From Dryocosmus kuriphilus (taxonomy: Eukaryota; Arthropoda; Insecta; Hymenoptera; Cynipidae), in NCBI GenBank assembly GCA_038277395.1, contig CM076190.1, forward strand, positions 188,606,001 through 188,670,000: a stretch of DNA of 64,000 nucleotides, written 5' to 3'. The notes under the pieces are model-generated. The model searched no databases and was not told the origin of the DNA. It saw nothing but the letters and a program-made list of their open reading frames with translations. Within the stretch, counting starts at the first letter, position 1; every line of letters begins with the position of its first letter. The position numbers and the translations under genes are program-made. Below, one piece after another: positions 1-12,052 of this stretch.

Positions 1-395
1 GTTTTCCGGTGTGGTGACCTCAGAGGGCCGTCCACTGCGCTGAGCATCATCGGTGCTGGTACGACCACGTTTGAAGTCCGCAAACCAGCGTTTTACGGTT
101 GCAGTTGATGGTGCGGATATTGGATAGCATTTATCTAACCACTCCTTGGCCTGGAAGGTGTTTTTTCCCATTAAAAAAAAATGGTTTATTAAAACCCGAA
201 ACTCTTCTCTTTCCATCGTTCGCGAGAAACCAAAGCTTGTCTGACACAATTAGCTGTTATTCGAAAACTAATGCACGCAATGTCACGAAACTCAAGGTGG
301 TGCTGTCTAAAGGCTGGTTCTCAACGAAAACGTACATGGTTTAATCCTAGTGGCGACATCTCTGTGTGAGGCTCGGGACTTCTCATTCCATGTAG
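1..395 (-). mobile_element. mariner-type transposon, 5' part, cut by the window edge
   Basis: Minus strand. Positions 216 to 1 read as an uninterrupted N-terminal mariner transposase, starting MEREEFRVLI and containing KRWFADFKRGRTSTDD followed by a GRP(S)EVTTPEN-like segment. This is the helix-turn-helix DNA-binding half of the family. The start codon is at 216-214. Positions 217 to about 395 are the leader and probable terminal inverted repeat, ending near a TA at about 395. The DDE catalytic part lies outside the window. The 72 visible codons are open, so this copy may be younger than the mariner fragment at 29757-30425. The 5' boundary is approximate. Confidence 0.8.
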
Positions 396-1490
396 TATAT
401 GTTTGATTTATATCCATATCAATTCGAAAGTCATAATTCTTGTTAGCTGGCGACACTGATTTTGAATCTGTACAGTTGTACACTTTGTAAAAGTATCCTA
501 AATTTCACGAATATCTTATGCTACAAAAGTAACGGAAAATTTTATGAAATTTCCAATACTTTTTTTTACGTAACCACATGTTAAAGTTACGAAACTTTGA
601 ACTGAATTTTCTGACATTTTTCTTCAAATGAGAAAATCACAAAAAGATATTATTTACATACTATTTACAGTTCAAAAAGAATCCTTAACAATTGAAATAC
701 CCCAAAATTAAAAAAGAAACTATTTTAAAATATTATTATTTCATTATGAATTAAAAATATTATTAATAAAATGAATGTTGAATTATTATAATTTTTAATT
801 ATTTATTTATCGCTTATGTTAATATTATGTGTTGCTTTTATAACTTTGTGTAATTAATAACGAGTATTTAACTTTGACCGAGTTTGTTGGGAATATATTT
901 TTTTTTTATGGAAGGTCCATTTATAAATAAAAATATACATGCAAATTTTAAAACCCATCTACCATTACAAATTAGGTAGGCCGCAGTTAGATTCGAACCC
1001 CGCCGCAGCGTTTTCCAATTTTAAATAGTGTTAAAAATACGAATATACGTTTAAGTGGTTGTTTGTAGGTAGTGGCGTCTAATTATATAAATAAAAAATG
1101 ATTAAGCAATAATAATAATAAAAATATATATTTTTTCCTTTACAAATCTGTAACCAAGTAAAAATCTTCCCTACTACCTAATAAGAGAGTTAACAATTTG
1201 AAATAGTAATACTTACTCATTCAAAATATTTAGCTTGTAATGGAAACAATCCATTTTACTATCGAAAGCGTGTGGTATACAATGTGAAATCGTCTATATT
1301 ATTATTCACAGCAGTAAGACTTACTGTGCGAAATAATACTAACTCTCCTCACGAAGTGTGCGACTAACGATGCGAAATATTTTTTACTAGTTTTTCTTGA
1401 ATGTCCATGCACTGAGCGGAACAGTGCATCCTACTATTCAGAGGATGTTAAATAATTTTTGTTGATCTACTAGTCGTTAAGCATTATATA
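396..1490. other. AT-rich intergenic sequence, no gene seen
   Basis: No convincing open frame. Positions 970-1010 contain, on the minus strand, a GGTTCGAATC box resembling a Pol III B box, but no matching A box or cloverleaf. At most this is a worn tRNA-derived SINE relic. The 16-base string AGTGCATCCTACTATT at about 1421-1436 recurs at about 2163-2178, on the far side of the foldback element. Confidence 0.5.
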
Positions 1491-2153
1491 TTTTAGCAAT
1501 AGCTTTCGCCGGACGACGTCTTGCCTCATTAGTTACATAAAAAATGGACAACTTCGATAGTAAGCCTAAAATGAGAATATCATTTTACAGATTATGATTC
1601 GTCGATAATTATATTAAAAAACAATTATATATTCTACGTAAAAAAAATTTTTTTTTTGCTTAAATACAGAGACAATCATTTTAAAGTAGAGAAAAAGATT
1701 TATGATGAAGTATAAGATCATTATCATAGTTGTTGGTTAACATCATAGCCTCACTCCTGGGCATAGTGTTCACACTAATGTGGTAAAAAACGCCTTTTAT
1801 ATTTAATAACAATACTAGTTGTTGCTATATCATGTCCGGGAGTGGGCTAAAAAAATTTTTTGTCATTATGAAAACCTATATGTTCCTTTTCTATTTTCGA
1901 TGATATTAACCAACAACTATGATAATGATCTTATAGGTCATCATAAATCTTTTTCTCAACGTTAAAATAATTGGCTCTGTAAGTAAGCAAAGAAAAATTT
2001 TTTTACATGGAATATATAATTGTTTTTTAATATAATTATCGACGAATCATAATCTGTAAAATGATATTCTCATTTTAGGCTTACTATCGAAGTTGTCCAT
2101 TTTTTATGTAACTAATGAGGCAAGACGTCGTCCGGCGAAAGCTATTGCTAAAA
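1491..2153. mobile_element. Foldback (MITE-like) element with about 250-bp inverted arms
   Basis: The left arm (1491 to about 1740) and right arm (about 1900 to 2153) are near-perfect reverse complements, both ending in TTTTAGCAATAGC. The central 160 bp contain a shorter inverted pair (ACTCCTGGGCATAG against CATGTCCGGGAGTG). There is no coding frame. A 16-bp direct repeat, AGTGCATCCTACTATT, lies about 55 bp outside the left end and about 10 bp outside the right end, so the true insertion boundary may be wider than the arms. Confidence 0.75.
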
Positions 2154-2790
2154 CACACATATAGTGCATCCTACTATTTGAGATTGCTCATCCTACGGTT
2201 TTAGGCTGTCAGTTTAAATAACCTGAGTGTGAAATAGTAAATTTAACAAAATTTACCGACGAAATGCTGCGCTTCAATTTAAAATAGTTAGAGCTGCTGC
2301 TTTAGAGAGTCTTCTTAACGATTCACTTTTTTCCGTGAAAGAATCTGTCAAAAAAAAGTACTTTTTCCTTCATAAACTCACGAGCACTTAATTTCGAGTA
2401 TTTCGTTGAAAATAAGAGAAACTCCTAGGGGATCACGGTAATCGTGAACAAAACCAAACTATTTTCTAATTCCAAAGCAATAAACGCCAATTCAAAACGT
2501 CGTTTTCCAACGAGTAGTGTGCTGATGCATCTAACAGGTCTTCCTTCTAAGCGGTTCAGGAAACCCGTGATTGAAGAGCGGGCCAAGTAGGCACCTTGTG
2601 TGCGCACTCATTAATCCTACGATATGTATATATACATCGATAGACATATGAAACGCTCCAGTTTATATTCAAATTAGAAAAACTGTGTCCTTTCACGGGT
2701 GCGCCTAGCGTTATTTCGCCCGTCCCTCACTACCTGTGTGATATTAGGATTTTAAATTATCACTTAAGACTAAAATTATTACTTAAGTAT
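2154..2790. other. Intergenic, nothing recognised
   Basis: Short frames only (for example minus strand 2425-2607), with no family resemblance. The sequence before 2700 is less AT-rich than its surroundings. Confidence 0.4.
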
Positions 2791-3216
2791 GTCGTAACCC
2801 TAAGGTAATCTTAAAGTAACCTCGCAATATAATTAATAAATGCAACAAAATAAATACTTAAAATATTGTAATTGTAATTCTACATTAAAATTGGCGTTCG
2901 AAAATGACGATTTAAATGCAAAAATTTGATTTTTCAGCGGTAGAAGTTCAAAAACATTTTGAAGGATGCGCCTGGGATGCGACAGCCGGGCACACAACCT
3001 TGCATGTCGGGCTGCCGTCTTCCAGGCGCATGCTTAAAAATGTTTTTAACTTCTAATGCTGAAAAATCAAATTTTTGTATTTACATCATCATTTTCTAAC
3101 GTCAACATTAACGTAGAATTATAGTTGCAACAATTTAAATATTTCTTTTGCTGTTTTTACTAATTATATTCCGATATTACTTTAAGGTTAATTGAAGGTT
3201 ACTTTAGGGTTACGCT
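2791..3216. mobile_element. Second foldback element, about 426 bp
   Basis: The arms at 2791 to about 2975 and about 3022-3216 are imperfect inverted copies. GTCGTAACCCTAAGGTAA on the left pairs with TTACTTTAGGGTTACGC on the right, and GATTTTTCAGC pairs with GCTGAAAAATC nearer the centre. The loop contains GATGCGCCTGGGATGCGACAG. It has no coding content. Its sequence is unrelated to the element at 1491-2153. Confidence 0.65.
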
Positions 3217-4466
3217 GTAACGCACTGTAACGTAACTATTGCGTCCACGCGGTCCGCTAGGGGTATTGTATTTAAGTTTTTTATTTCGTTTTTGGGCACA
3301 ACTTATATCAAGTTTGTGTACATAGATATATGTATATTTATTATATTCACAGCAAGTAATAACATACCATTCATAATTAAAAAAAAAATTGCTTCTGGAA
3401 GATGATTTTCAAAATGAAGAAGAGAAGGTTCAGGCTTTTTATTTATTCATGTTGAGAATATTCCTAATGTTTATTAAACAATAAGAAAGTACTTCCTAGA
3501 ATTTTAACATCCAACACTCTTTTATATTTTTTTCTTTATCGCGAGTAGTGAGTTTTACAATCCTTTTGATAAAAAAAATGAACGAATTGCAGTTTTCAAT
3601 ATTTTGCGACCGATTAAAAAAATTTGTCTGCAAAGTATGTCTTCCCCTATTTTTGAAATTTCCGGCACATATTTTTGGCAGTGTCATATTTATGTCGATA
3701 AAGTCGATTTGTGGCATTTCTAGAAACGTTTATTTACACAACAATCAAAGTTGAAGAGAGGTTATATTTCTTCAAAATAAATAATGCATAATACTTTTGC
3801 TTTTTTACAGAAATATCTGCACTACAATAAACAAAAAACACGAAATTACATTATGTGGTCATCCACGAGGTCATTCATTTGCGCGACCCACGAATTCCGG
3901 GATCATTCTCAAGAGAGACTTTGAGCGTCGAAAACTAAAATAAGATCCCGAATCTCGTTCGGAAAAGACTATTTTGAAAAAAAATCATTGTCATTTTTGG
4001 ATAATTCTCGGTTCATTTTGAAATTATTGTAATAAATCAGAAAATAGTTTTTTTTTTTGCGTAAAAAGTTGTCAATAAAAAAAAACAACTTAGCGATCAA
4101 ATTTGGACCAATTTTGGTCATTTTTGAAATACATATCCCTTTATTTTCACTATAAATGATACGCACTAATGCCAAATCATTCTTTCACCCTAAGCTGCAC
4201 CTATCTGCATGGTTTGAAATTAAATTCGTCCGTATTTCTTGGTTAGATAATTTTTTTTAAGGAATTGTGTTTCTTGTTCATCGGTGTATCTACTAATTTA
4301 TGTTCGGGAAGTAAAGTAATGAATGAAACATTTTAGATATTAAAAATATTTATTGAGAGAATTTGTAAGGTTACAAAATACTGACCCAGTATACTGCGTA
4401 GAAAAATAAAAATTCAACTTTTTTTACAATCATTTGATATAAACCAATTTTGATAAAACCTTCCTG
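3217..4466. other. Intergenic / 3' flank of the BTB gene
   Basis: AT-rich with no supported gene. The last stretch before 4467 is the 3' untranslated side of the minus-strand BTB gene. Confidence 0.4.
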
Positions 4467-6089
4467 TTATGAAAACCTCTGTTGATGAATTTCTGTCAGC
4501 ATCTCATAAAGTAAATGTGGATGAGATTCTGCTAAATTTTCGTTCAATGTTGATTTCGGGACAGAAAAATTATCTGAACTGTCACTCCAGAAGGGATCTG
4601 CATGTGTAACGAATCTTAAACATTTCTTCTTGAGGCGTTCTGCGTTGTGATCACCGGCAAAAATTAGTGTTGTTATAACATTGTCCGCAGTCAATTGTTC
4701 TTCCAAAATCTTTTCACAAACCAGCTTCAAATCACTCATTTCGTATTTATCAGATGCAATAAGTATTTCCTGAATGTGATCATCCTCGCTTTCAATTTCG
4801 TTGGTATACATAAATTCAAGAAGTTTCTCAAAAACTGGAGGCCTTATGTCTTCTACTGTCACGACACCGGAATTTGTCTCCTTCATATTATGTGAAAACA
4901 TCCTGCTAAAGACAGGACTTCCTGCTGATAGAATTAACTTATGCGCCGGAAATTCTGAGTCGTCCACTTTAATAACAATGTCGCTAAAATCTGAACTTTT
5001 CACGAATCTTTCAAATCTTTTGTTACAAGCTACTGAGGATGTGGTACTTTCCTCTTCAACAAAAACTTTTTTTAGAAAATTTGAATTAGACAGATGCGCC
5101 ACAATCTCTGTAAGTATTTGTGGTTCCTTCTTAAGTAACTCTTTACAAAGACCCACTCTTATAACCTCATCTAACTGCTCATCAATTAAACTCATGCACT
5201 TTACAATTAGTTCCTTTAAATAAGGGGCTGTGTAAAAAAAAGTTCGACGTTTTCTGCATGACAAAAGAGTTCGAACAACGTTTGCAAGATTCAAATTCTC
5301 TACCAAGAAATTGTGGCAATTTGAACGAAGACTGTAAACTCTGTAATGTAAGGCTGCGTCGAAAAGTTCGTATACAATGTTTTCCGTATAAATTGCCTTA
5401 CCCGTGTAAATATATCTTAATATTTCGGTGACCACTTCAGGTTTCGTATCTTGAATTTTAAAAAACGATATAGACTTATCCAGGGCAAGTATATACTGAA
5501 AATGGTGACTGCCTAAAGCCAGAATTAACTTGTGCGCTGGAAAAGTCTGGATTTCGTCAAGACCAACGATTAAGTTTATATCGCTGGAGACTTTTTCATT
5601 AAAAAAAGGTCCATAACTTTTAAAATCTTGCTTGAGTACCTTAAATTTACATATTATTGTAAAACTAAGGCCGCAGTCTTTCAATTTTTTCATACCGGTG
5701 AATCTGTCAAAACCAAAACGACTTCTTGAACATCCATGGAATTGGATTTCACTTTGACGAACTATTTCTCCACGGACAGGATGGATGAGCGAAAGAGTCA
5801 CATTTAAAATCCGGCCCAAATAATTCTTACAATTCTCAAAAGATAACTGTTGAAGATATAAAGACATGTATCCTTTTTCTGTCGCTTCTTCGACTCCCTC
5901 AGTTGACTCTTCTTTTGATTCTGTTTCAAGTGCTCGCGTGATTATTAAACGAAATCTATGCGGATGAAGAATTTTTTCCTCCAGAAATGTGGGTGATATT
6001 AGTGACACTTTCTCCTTCCAAAATAACTCCACATTTTTTACATCCCATCGGATTTTGAATTCTCCCTCCTTCGAGATTTCGATACACCT
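4467..6089 (-). CDS. Terminal exon: MATH-BTB-BTB protein (speckle-type POZ-like)
   Basis: A long open exon coding about 540 residues. The first ~140 residues form a MATH-like domain (EFKIRWDVKNV at the start, RFGFDRF near its end). A BTB/POZ domain follows (SSDINLIVG, FPAHKLILALGS, RYIYTG), then a helical BACK-like linker. A second, better-conserved BTB comes next (SSDFSDIVIKV, FPAHKLILSAGSPVFSRMF, LLEFMYTNEIES) with a BACK-like tail. Members of this family are Cullin-3 adaptors that bring substrates to ubiquitin ligase via MATH. A tandem BTB is unusual. A splice acceptor (TTTTCAG) ends at 6090, so the frame continues into upstream exons; the GTG near 6032 is not the start. The exon begins in phase 0, matching the USP7-like exon ending at 8973. 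Confidence 0.85.
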   Translation of the reverse strand, partial: RCIEISKEGEFKIRWDVKNVELFWKEKVSLISPTFLEEKILHPHRFRLIITRALETESKEESTEGVEEATEKGYMSLYLQQLSFENCKNYLGRILNVTLSLIHPVRGEIVRQSEIQFHGCSRSRFGFDRFTGMKKLKDCGLSFTIICKFKVLKQDFKSYGPFFNEKVSSDINLIVGLDEIQTFPAHKLILALGSHHFQYILALDKSISFFKIQDTKPEVVTEILRYIYTGKAIYTENIVYELFDAALHYRVYSLRSNCHNFLVENLNLANVVRTLLSCRKRRTFFYTAPYLKELIVKCMSLIDEQLDEVIRVGLCKELLKKEPQILTEIVAHLSNSNFLKKVFVEEESTTSSVACNKRFERFVKSSDFSDIVIKVDDSEFPAHKLILSAGSPVFSRMFSHNMKETNSGVVTVEDIRPPVFEKLLEFMYTNEIESEDDHIQEILIASDKYEMSDLKLVCEKILEEQLTADNVITTLIFAGDHNAERLKKKCLRFVTHADPFWSDSSDNFSVPKSTLNENLAESHPHLLYEMLTEIHQQRFS

Positions 6090-6539
6090 CTGAAAATTAA
6101 TAAAAACAGAAAATATATAACAGTTCTTGATTAATAATTAATTATTATTTCTGTTATCAAAGGGTGCATTTAAGACTAAAAGTTTTTAATTCCTCAAGTG
6201 GTGCGCCGGTTAAAAATCGTATTCAACTCTCAGTATAAATGGTCAATATTCTTCCATATCAAAATTTAAAACAAAAAAAATGCTAGAAAAACTCCAATAT
6301 GCTGAATGCTTATTTATGGTGTTATTACACTACAAAAGAAGAAAAATAATTTACAATTCTAAATAGGCGCCGCAAATTGTTCTCCATTGCTTAGCTGCAG
6401 TGAAAAAAATGGTTAAGATGGAAACCGCGAAAACAATTATTCAAATTAGAATTACGTGATATGAAAGTTGACAGCATTTTGACAAGAATTCCTAAACATT
6501 CAATTCAATGATGAGAATAAAGTTCGAAAATAGGTTCTA
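6090..6539. other. Intron sequence, nothing recognised
   Basis: Presumed intron of the minus-strand MATH/BTB gene. AT-rich, with no repeats or RNA genes recognised. Confidence 0.4.
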
Positions 6540-7985
6540 TGCAAAAAAATCCCCGTCTTTTTAATTCTAAGGTCGAGAAACTACTCGTAACGTACTTTAA
6601 CGCACGCGAAATCGAAATAAACCCTGCTCGAAATTTAAAAAAACCACCCAATACGAAAAATCATCTAAAAATCGAAAAATCCCGAATAAAGGCCAGAAGG
6701 CAATACATTTCCGGGGATATGAAAACTTCAAAAGTTAGTACCGATGGTCTGTGAACAATAACTGCCAGAAAGAAACCTCGCTCGAAATTCAGCAAACCAC
6801 CCCATTCGAAAAATGACTTCAAAATAAAAAAATCTCGAAAAAAAGCCAGAAAGCTATAAATTTCCGGGAATTTGTAAACGTCAAAAGTCAGTGTCGATAG
6901 TCTCTGAAAAATGAATGTCAGAAAGAAACCCCGCTCGAAATTCCAAAAAACAACCCATGCGAAAAATCACCTAAAAATCGAAAAATCTCGAAAAAAGGCC
7001 AGAAGGCAATAAATTTCATGGGATTTGAAAACATCAAAAGTTAGTGTCGATGGTCTCCGAAAAATATCAGGCAGAAAGAAACCCCGCTCAAAATTCAGAA
7101 AACCAGCCCATGCGAAAAAAATCATCTAAACCTCGAAAAATCTCGAATAAAGGCCACAACTCAATAAATTTCCGGGGATTTGAAAACGCCAAAAGAGAGT
7201 GCCGGTGGTCTCCGAAAAATAGCAGGCAGAAAGAAACCCCGCTCGAAATTCAGAAAACCACTCCATGCGAAAAATTACCTAAAAATCCAAAAATCTCGAA
7301 AAAAAGCCAGAAGGCAAAAAATTTCCGGGGATGTGTAAACTTCAAAAGTTCGTGCCGATGGTCTGTGAAAAACAACTGGCAGAAAGAAACCCCGCTCGAG
7401 ATTCAAAAAACCACCCCATGCGAAGAATCACATAAATATCGAAAAATCCCGAATAAAAGCCAGAAGGAAATAAATTTCCGGTGATTTGAAAACATCAAAA
7501 GTTAGTGTCTATTGTCTCCGAAAAATAACAGACAGAAATAAACCCCGCTCGAATTCAGAAAACCACCCCATGGGAAAAATTATCTACAAATCCAAAAATC
7601 CCGAATAAAGGCCAGAAGGCAATAAATTTCCGGGGATTTGAAAATGTCAAAAGAGAGTGTCGATGGTCTCCGCAAAATAGCAGTCCGACATAAACCCCGC
7701 TCGAAATTCAGAAAACCAACCCATGCGAAAAATTATCTAAAAATCCAAAAATCTCGAAAAAAAGCCAGAAGGCAATAAATTTCCCGGGATTTGAAAACGT
7801 CAAAAATTAGTGTCGATAGTCTCCGAAAAATAACTGGCAGAAAGCAACACCGCTCGAAATTAAAAAAACCACGCCATGCGAAAAATCACCTAAAATTCGA
7901 AATATCTCGAAAAAAGGCCAGAAGGCAATAAATTTCCCGGGATTTGAAAACGTTAAAATTTAGTGTCCATGGTCTCCGAAACAGT
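6540..7985. repeat. Tandem array, about 153-bp unit, about 9 copies
   Basis: The string ACCCCGCTCGAAATTC and its variants recur near 6621, 6779, 6932, 7082, 7234, 7389, 7542, 7696 and 7848, a spacing of about 150-158 bp. Each unit also carries GAAAAATCTCGAAAAAA, CCAGAAGGCAATAAATTTCC and GTCGATGGTCTCCGAAAAAT. The copies differ by substitutions and small indels, so this is an aged minisatellite. Open frames inside it (for example 7044-7484) are by-products of the repeat. It lies in the intron of the MATH/BTB gene. Confidence 0.9.
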
Positions 7986-7994
7986 CAACCTAAG

Positions 7995-8730
7995 CCAAGA
8001 AAAATGACGACATCTTAGAAAATCAATGGATCCACCTCTACGAGAAAAATGAAATTATTTACGGACGGATCAAGAACAAAGAAAGGATCTGGATGCTCCA
8101 TCTATACATCTACTCAAGACCTCTACTTTGGTCTCCCTAAGCAGTCTACAAGCCATCTTGAAAATAAACACTCACGATAAGAGAACACAGAAAATTTAAA
8201 AAACTTACACCAAATGCCTGCAACTAAATAAGAATATTACGGCTATTTAGATCCCCTCTCATTAAAATATCTGCGAAAACGAACAAGCTGATTTACTCGC
8301 TAAATATGCAACAACACTATCCCTCCCTGACGTTAAAATCTTCATCAAAGAATTATCCCAACAGCACCGCAGGATGTCTCGTGGAAATATGCAAAACAAG
8401 ATGAACAAGACAAGATGAAGGTGAACATAAAAGAACCTTCATGGAAAACCTTCAACAGAAAAGAGCAAGCTGCCCTTACCAGACTTCGAATTGGACACAC
8501 CAAGATCACTCACAAACACCTTATCGAGAGATCCAACCCCCCAATTTTTGATCAGTGTAACGTTCAAATCAGTGTCCATCACTTCTTAACTGAGTGTGCA
8601 AATTTCAGTGATATCAGAACTAAAGTAAAATTACCCAAATCGCTAAATGAATGTCTCGGTCAGCCCACCCAAGCAGAAGGTGTCATCAAATTTCTCAAAC
8701 AAACCAATCCATTTTCTTTAATATAGGCTA
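7995..8730 (+). pseudogene. Non-LTR retrotransposon fragment, RNase H and C-terminal end
   Basis: The plus strand shows a decayed RNase H start (FTDGSRTK near 8055, then the GSGCSIY segment) and further on ENEQADLLAKYA. An open piece at 8415-8726 has RLRIGHTKITHKHL followed by a degenerate C..C...H zinc-knuckle-like end (QCNVQISVHHFLTEC). This order is typical of the 3' end of R1/Jockey-type LINEs that keep an RNase H. Stops and shifts split the frame. The upstream reverse transcriptase is missing, as expected for a 5'-truncated copy. Confidence 0.8.
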
Positions 8731-8972
8731 AATACAATGATACTATTATTTTCTTTATAAACAAATCGCTAATAACCTCGATGTAGACGCGACGTTAAAT
8801 AAACCATATATGTACAATGTACATATATATAGTCACTTTTTCGAATGAGTCTTTCAATGAGTTCAATCCAGCTCCCCGATATCTCGGGAGCGCCTTTTCG
8901 TCTCATCCGAACAATTTTCATTTTGCGAGTTAGATTCATATGGAATAACATCGTTCATTCGTTTTAGCATAC
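8731..8972. other. Intron sequence with a short AT palindrome
   Basis: Only a palindromic ATATATGTACAATGTACATATAT-like stretch near 8807-8830 stands out. Nothing coding. Confidence 0.4.
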
Positions 8973-9035
8973 CTGCTTTGTGTGCTTCTCACTATCCCAA
9001 CTGACACCATGCGGTGCATCTGCCACTATGTGCAC
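8973..9035 (-). CDS. USP7-like exon (end of TRAF/MATH domain and linker)
   Basis: A 63-bp exon, phase 0 at both ends, bounded by TTTCAG before 9035 and GTATGC after 8973. It codes for VHIVADAPHGVSWDSEKHT plus two residues. This matches the USP7 (HAUSP) segment joining the TRAF-like domain to the catalytic domain. In USP7 the next residues begin the peptidase; here the last two residues differ and no catalytic-domain exon was found downstream. The next usable exon in phase is the MATH-BTB-BTB exon ending at 6089. Confidence 0.8.
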
Positions 9036-9103
9036 CTGAAATACAAAAAATTAGGATTCAACGCATCGCTATTTTAAAAAATTAAATATTTTAAGACACA
9101 AAC

Positions 9104-9222
9104 CTCCAGTGTGATAGAATCATCTTTAATATAACCTTTATCAGGATCAAGAGCATCCTGCCACGTCATAAAATAACTGAATCCATAGTCATTTTCTTTA
9201 CTGCAGAAAAGATGCTGAATTT
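9104..9222 (-). CDS. USP7-like exon (TRAF/MATH domain, C-terminal half)
   Basis: A 119-bp exon with acceptor CTTTTCAG before 9222 and donor GTTTGT after 9104. It reads on from the 13305-13580 exon in phase 1 and ends in phase 0. The encoded residues include NDYGFSYFMTWQDALDP and DKGYIKDDSITLE, which correspond to the well-conserved end of the USP7 TRAF-like domain. In USP7 this domain binds p53/MDM2-type peptides. No stop or frameshift is present. Confidence 0.85.
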
Positions 9223-9600
9223 CTGAAAAGACGAAGAGGATTTCAGACTACTACTGTGCAGGCTAGACAAAAACTGAGGATCTCTATACAATGGGGCGTA
9301 GCGTAAATTACAAATTTTTGAAATTGAAAATGCTTGAAGTCCTATTTTTTCCTTTTTGCTTAAGAAGAAAAAGTATGAAGTTTGATCAAAAAAAATTTTT
9401 TATACGTGCGTAAGAAATGCAACTTTGAATGTCTCTTTAGCTAGCGCAAAATGATAAATTCCCCAATAAACCATTACTGTAGTGCGTTAAATTAAAACAT
9501 CATTTCATAGATGTCTCTGGTTACTTTGTCTCGCAAAAAATATATTCATTCACGCCAATCGACGCTGCCGTCTCTTGGTATGTGAAAAAAATAGTTCCCC
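9223..9600. other. Intron, nothing recognised
   Basis: Start (seen from the minus strand, the end) of the 4.1-kb intron between two USP7-like exons. AT-rich without recognisable elements. Confidence 0.4.
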
Positions 9601-11480
9601 GATTTTCTATTATTTTTAGTAACTACATAATCTATATAACAGTAGATCACTTGCGGGGATGCATGCATTAGTAGTTAATTTTTCAACTAAAAAGAGTAAA
9701 TTCATAACCAGCAATGCAGCAGTTAAATTTTGAAGAAAAAAAAGATTCATTTGGAACCAAAAACAGTTATATTTTCAACAACAAAACATTAGTTTTCAGC
9801 AGCATAGTTTAATTTTTAACTGAAAAAGACTGAAAAAAGATTTTCAAGTAAACATTTCAATTTCCTGACAAGATGAATTTTCAACCAAAAAATCTGATTT
9901 TCAGCCAAACAGTTGAATTTATAAAAAAAATTCTTCAATTTTCCTCTAAAAAAGCGGAATTCTAAATCAAAAATGGAACAGCTAAATGAAGAAAGAAAAA
10001 TTCATTTTCAGCCAAAAATAGTTGAATTTTCAACAACAAAATTAAATTCTAACTAAAATATTTAAATTTTTCATTAAAAAAGTTATTTTCAAACAAAGAA
10101 AATTAATTTTTAATCAAAAATAGTTATATTTTCAACAAAAAATTAGTCTGCAACGGTATAGTTTAATGTTTAAATGAAAAAGACCAATTTTTAACACAAT
10201 ATTAAAATTGTTAAACTCTAAAAAAGATATTTTCAATTAAACAGTTGAATTTCCACACAAGGATGGTGAATTTGCAAAAAAAAAAAAAAAAACATGATTT
10301 TCAAACCAAAGATGACATTTTAACAAAATCATTGAATTTAAGCAAAAAAAATTATTAAATTTTCAACTAAAAAGGATGAATTCTCAACCAAAAATCTTAT
10401 AGTTGAATTTTTAACAACAAAAAATTAGCTTTCAACGACATAGATTAATTTTTAACTGAAAAAGATCAATTTTTAACAAAATAGTTGAATTTCAAAAACA
10501 AATTTTTTTAAAAATTTTTCACTAAAAAAGCTGAATTCTCAAGCAAAAATGAAGCAGTAAATTTTGATAAAAAAAATGATTAATTTTCAACCAAAAATAT
10601 TTGAATTTTCAAAAGAACAAAATTAGCTTCTAGCCAAAATAGTTGAATTCTTCATTTAAAAAGTTACACCTTAAAAGAAATTAATTTTTTTAATCAAAAA
10701 TGATTATATTTACAACATCAAAAAATTAGTTTTTAACACAATAGTTTAATTTTTGAGCGCAAAAGATCAATTTTTTACAAAATAGTTCATTATCAAACCA
10801 AAAAAATAAATTTTCAATAAAACATTTAAATTTACACATATTTTGATAGAATAATGTTACAGTTGTTTTTTCAATGAAAAAAAAAAACTATTTACCAAAT
10901 AAAACTAATAGTTGAATTATTGATCCACAAAAATATGTTTTCAATAAAACAGTTGAATTTACACCCAAGATGAATTAAAAGAAGAAATTAATTCTTAACA
11001 AAATTGTTGTATTTCCAACAAAATAGTTAAACTTTCAACTAAAAAGATCAATTCTCCACAACAAAAATGAAGTTTTAACCAAAAAAGTAATAGTTGACTT
11101 TTGAACCAAAAAAAATTATTTTTCAGCTAAAAATAGTTGAATTATTAACCCAAAAAAAGGTATTTTTATCAAAGAAAAATATACTTTCAATCAAACCGTT
11201 GAATTTTCAATAAAGAAATAACTTTTTAACCAAAAATTTAATAGTTGAATGATAAATAAAACAATATTGAAATAACAACGAAATACTTTCTTTTTGTCAA
11301 AAATAATTACTTTTCAAGAAAAAATATAATAGTTGAATTTTCAATCAAGAGTGATGAATTTTCAATAAAATCGTTTAATTTTCAATCGAAAAAGATGATT
11401 TCTGAACCAAAAATGAATTAAATGATTTTGAAACAGGAAATACATTTTGTTTTAGCCAAAAATAGTTGATTTTTTAAAAG
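9600..11480. repeat. Degenerate AT-rich array built on a TTTTCAACNAAAAA-type motif
   Basis: Almost 1.9 kb of loosely repeated pieces of the form GAATTTTCAAC, CCAAAAAT, AGTTGAATTT and AAAGATGAATT. Spacing is irregular (roughly 20-45 bp) and drift is heavy. A second tract of the same family lies at 36590-37850, partly in reverse orientation. There is no coding frame. It fills half of the intron between USP7-like exons. Confidence 0.8.
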
Positions 11481-12052
11481 GGGTTTCATTAGTTTAGTCC
11501 AGATTTAAGACGATGAAAACGAGAAACACGGAGAAAAGGGATGTTTCTTGAAAAGAGGGGAATTCTTGAAAATGGAGGTGAAACAGGGGAATATGGAAAA
11601 GAAACCCTGGAAATAGTAATCTGCAAGTCGAAATTAGTAACTTCTAGTAACTTATTGTAACTTTTAAGTAAACACAAATAAAAAAAAAGTAACCAAATTA
11701 CTGAAAAATAATCGTTCCGAACTCTGCAATTTTTTATACACTTTTGTTTATCATTTAAAACAAAAGCTCTCGAATTAATTTTACGATATTCCTATTTGGT
11801 GACGAGTTAAAAATAAAATTTGGTAGGAAAAGAGTATTTTTTTTTTAAACACTGGGTATAATTTTGAGCCGAAAATTATACTAGGAAAAAATTGGCAACA
11901 CTCTGGAATTGATATTTCAATCTTGTCTTTATCATTACATTACATTTTTATTTTTGTCGAGAACGGTTGGTTGTATCGAAAAACTCATTCAACATAAAAT
12001 ATGTACTTTTTCATTCAGCAAATAGAAGAAAAAAAACCGTTTTTAGGAGTTT
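11481..12052. other. Intron, purine-rich patch then AT-rich sequence
   Basis: Positions 11515-11610 are rich in GAAA/GGGG runs (GAGAAACACGGAGAAAAGGG). The rest is AT-rich. No gene or known element. Confidence 0.35.

Noticed and set aside
961..1015. tRNA gene on the minus strand
   Set aside because: Only a B-box-like GGTTCGAATC is present; no A box at the right distance and no cloverleaf.
7044..7484. 146-codon frame in the 153-bp array
   Set aside because: It repeats with the minisatellite unit and is interrupted in other units; a repeat by-product.
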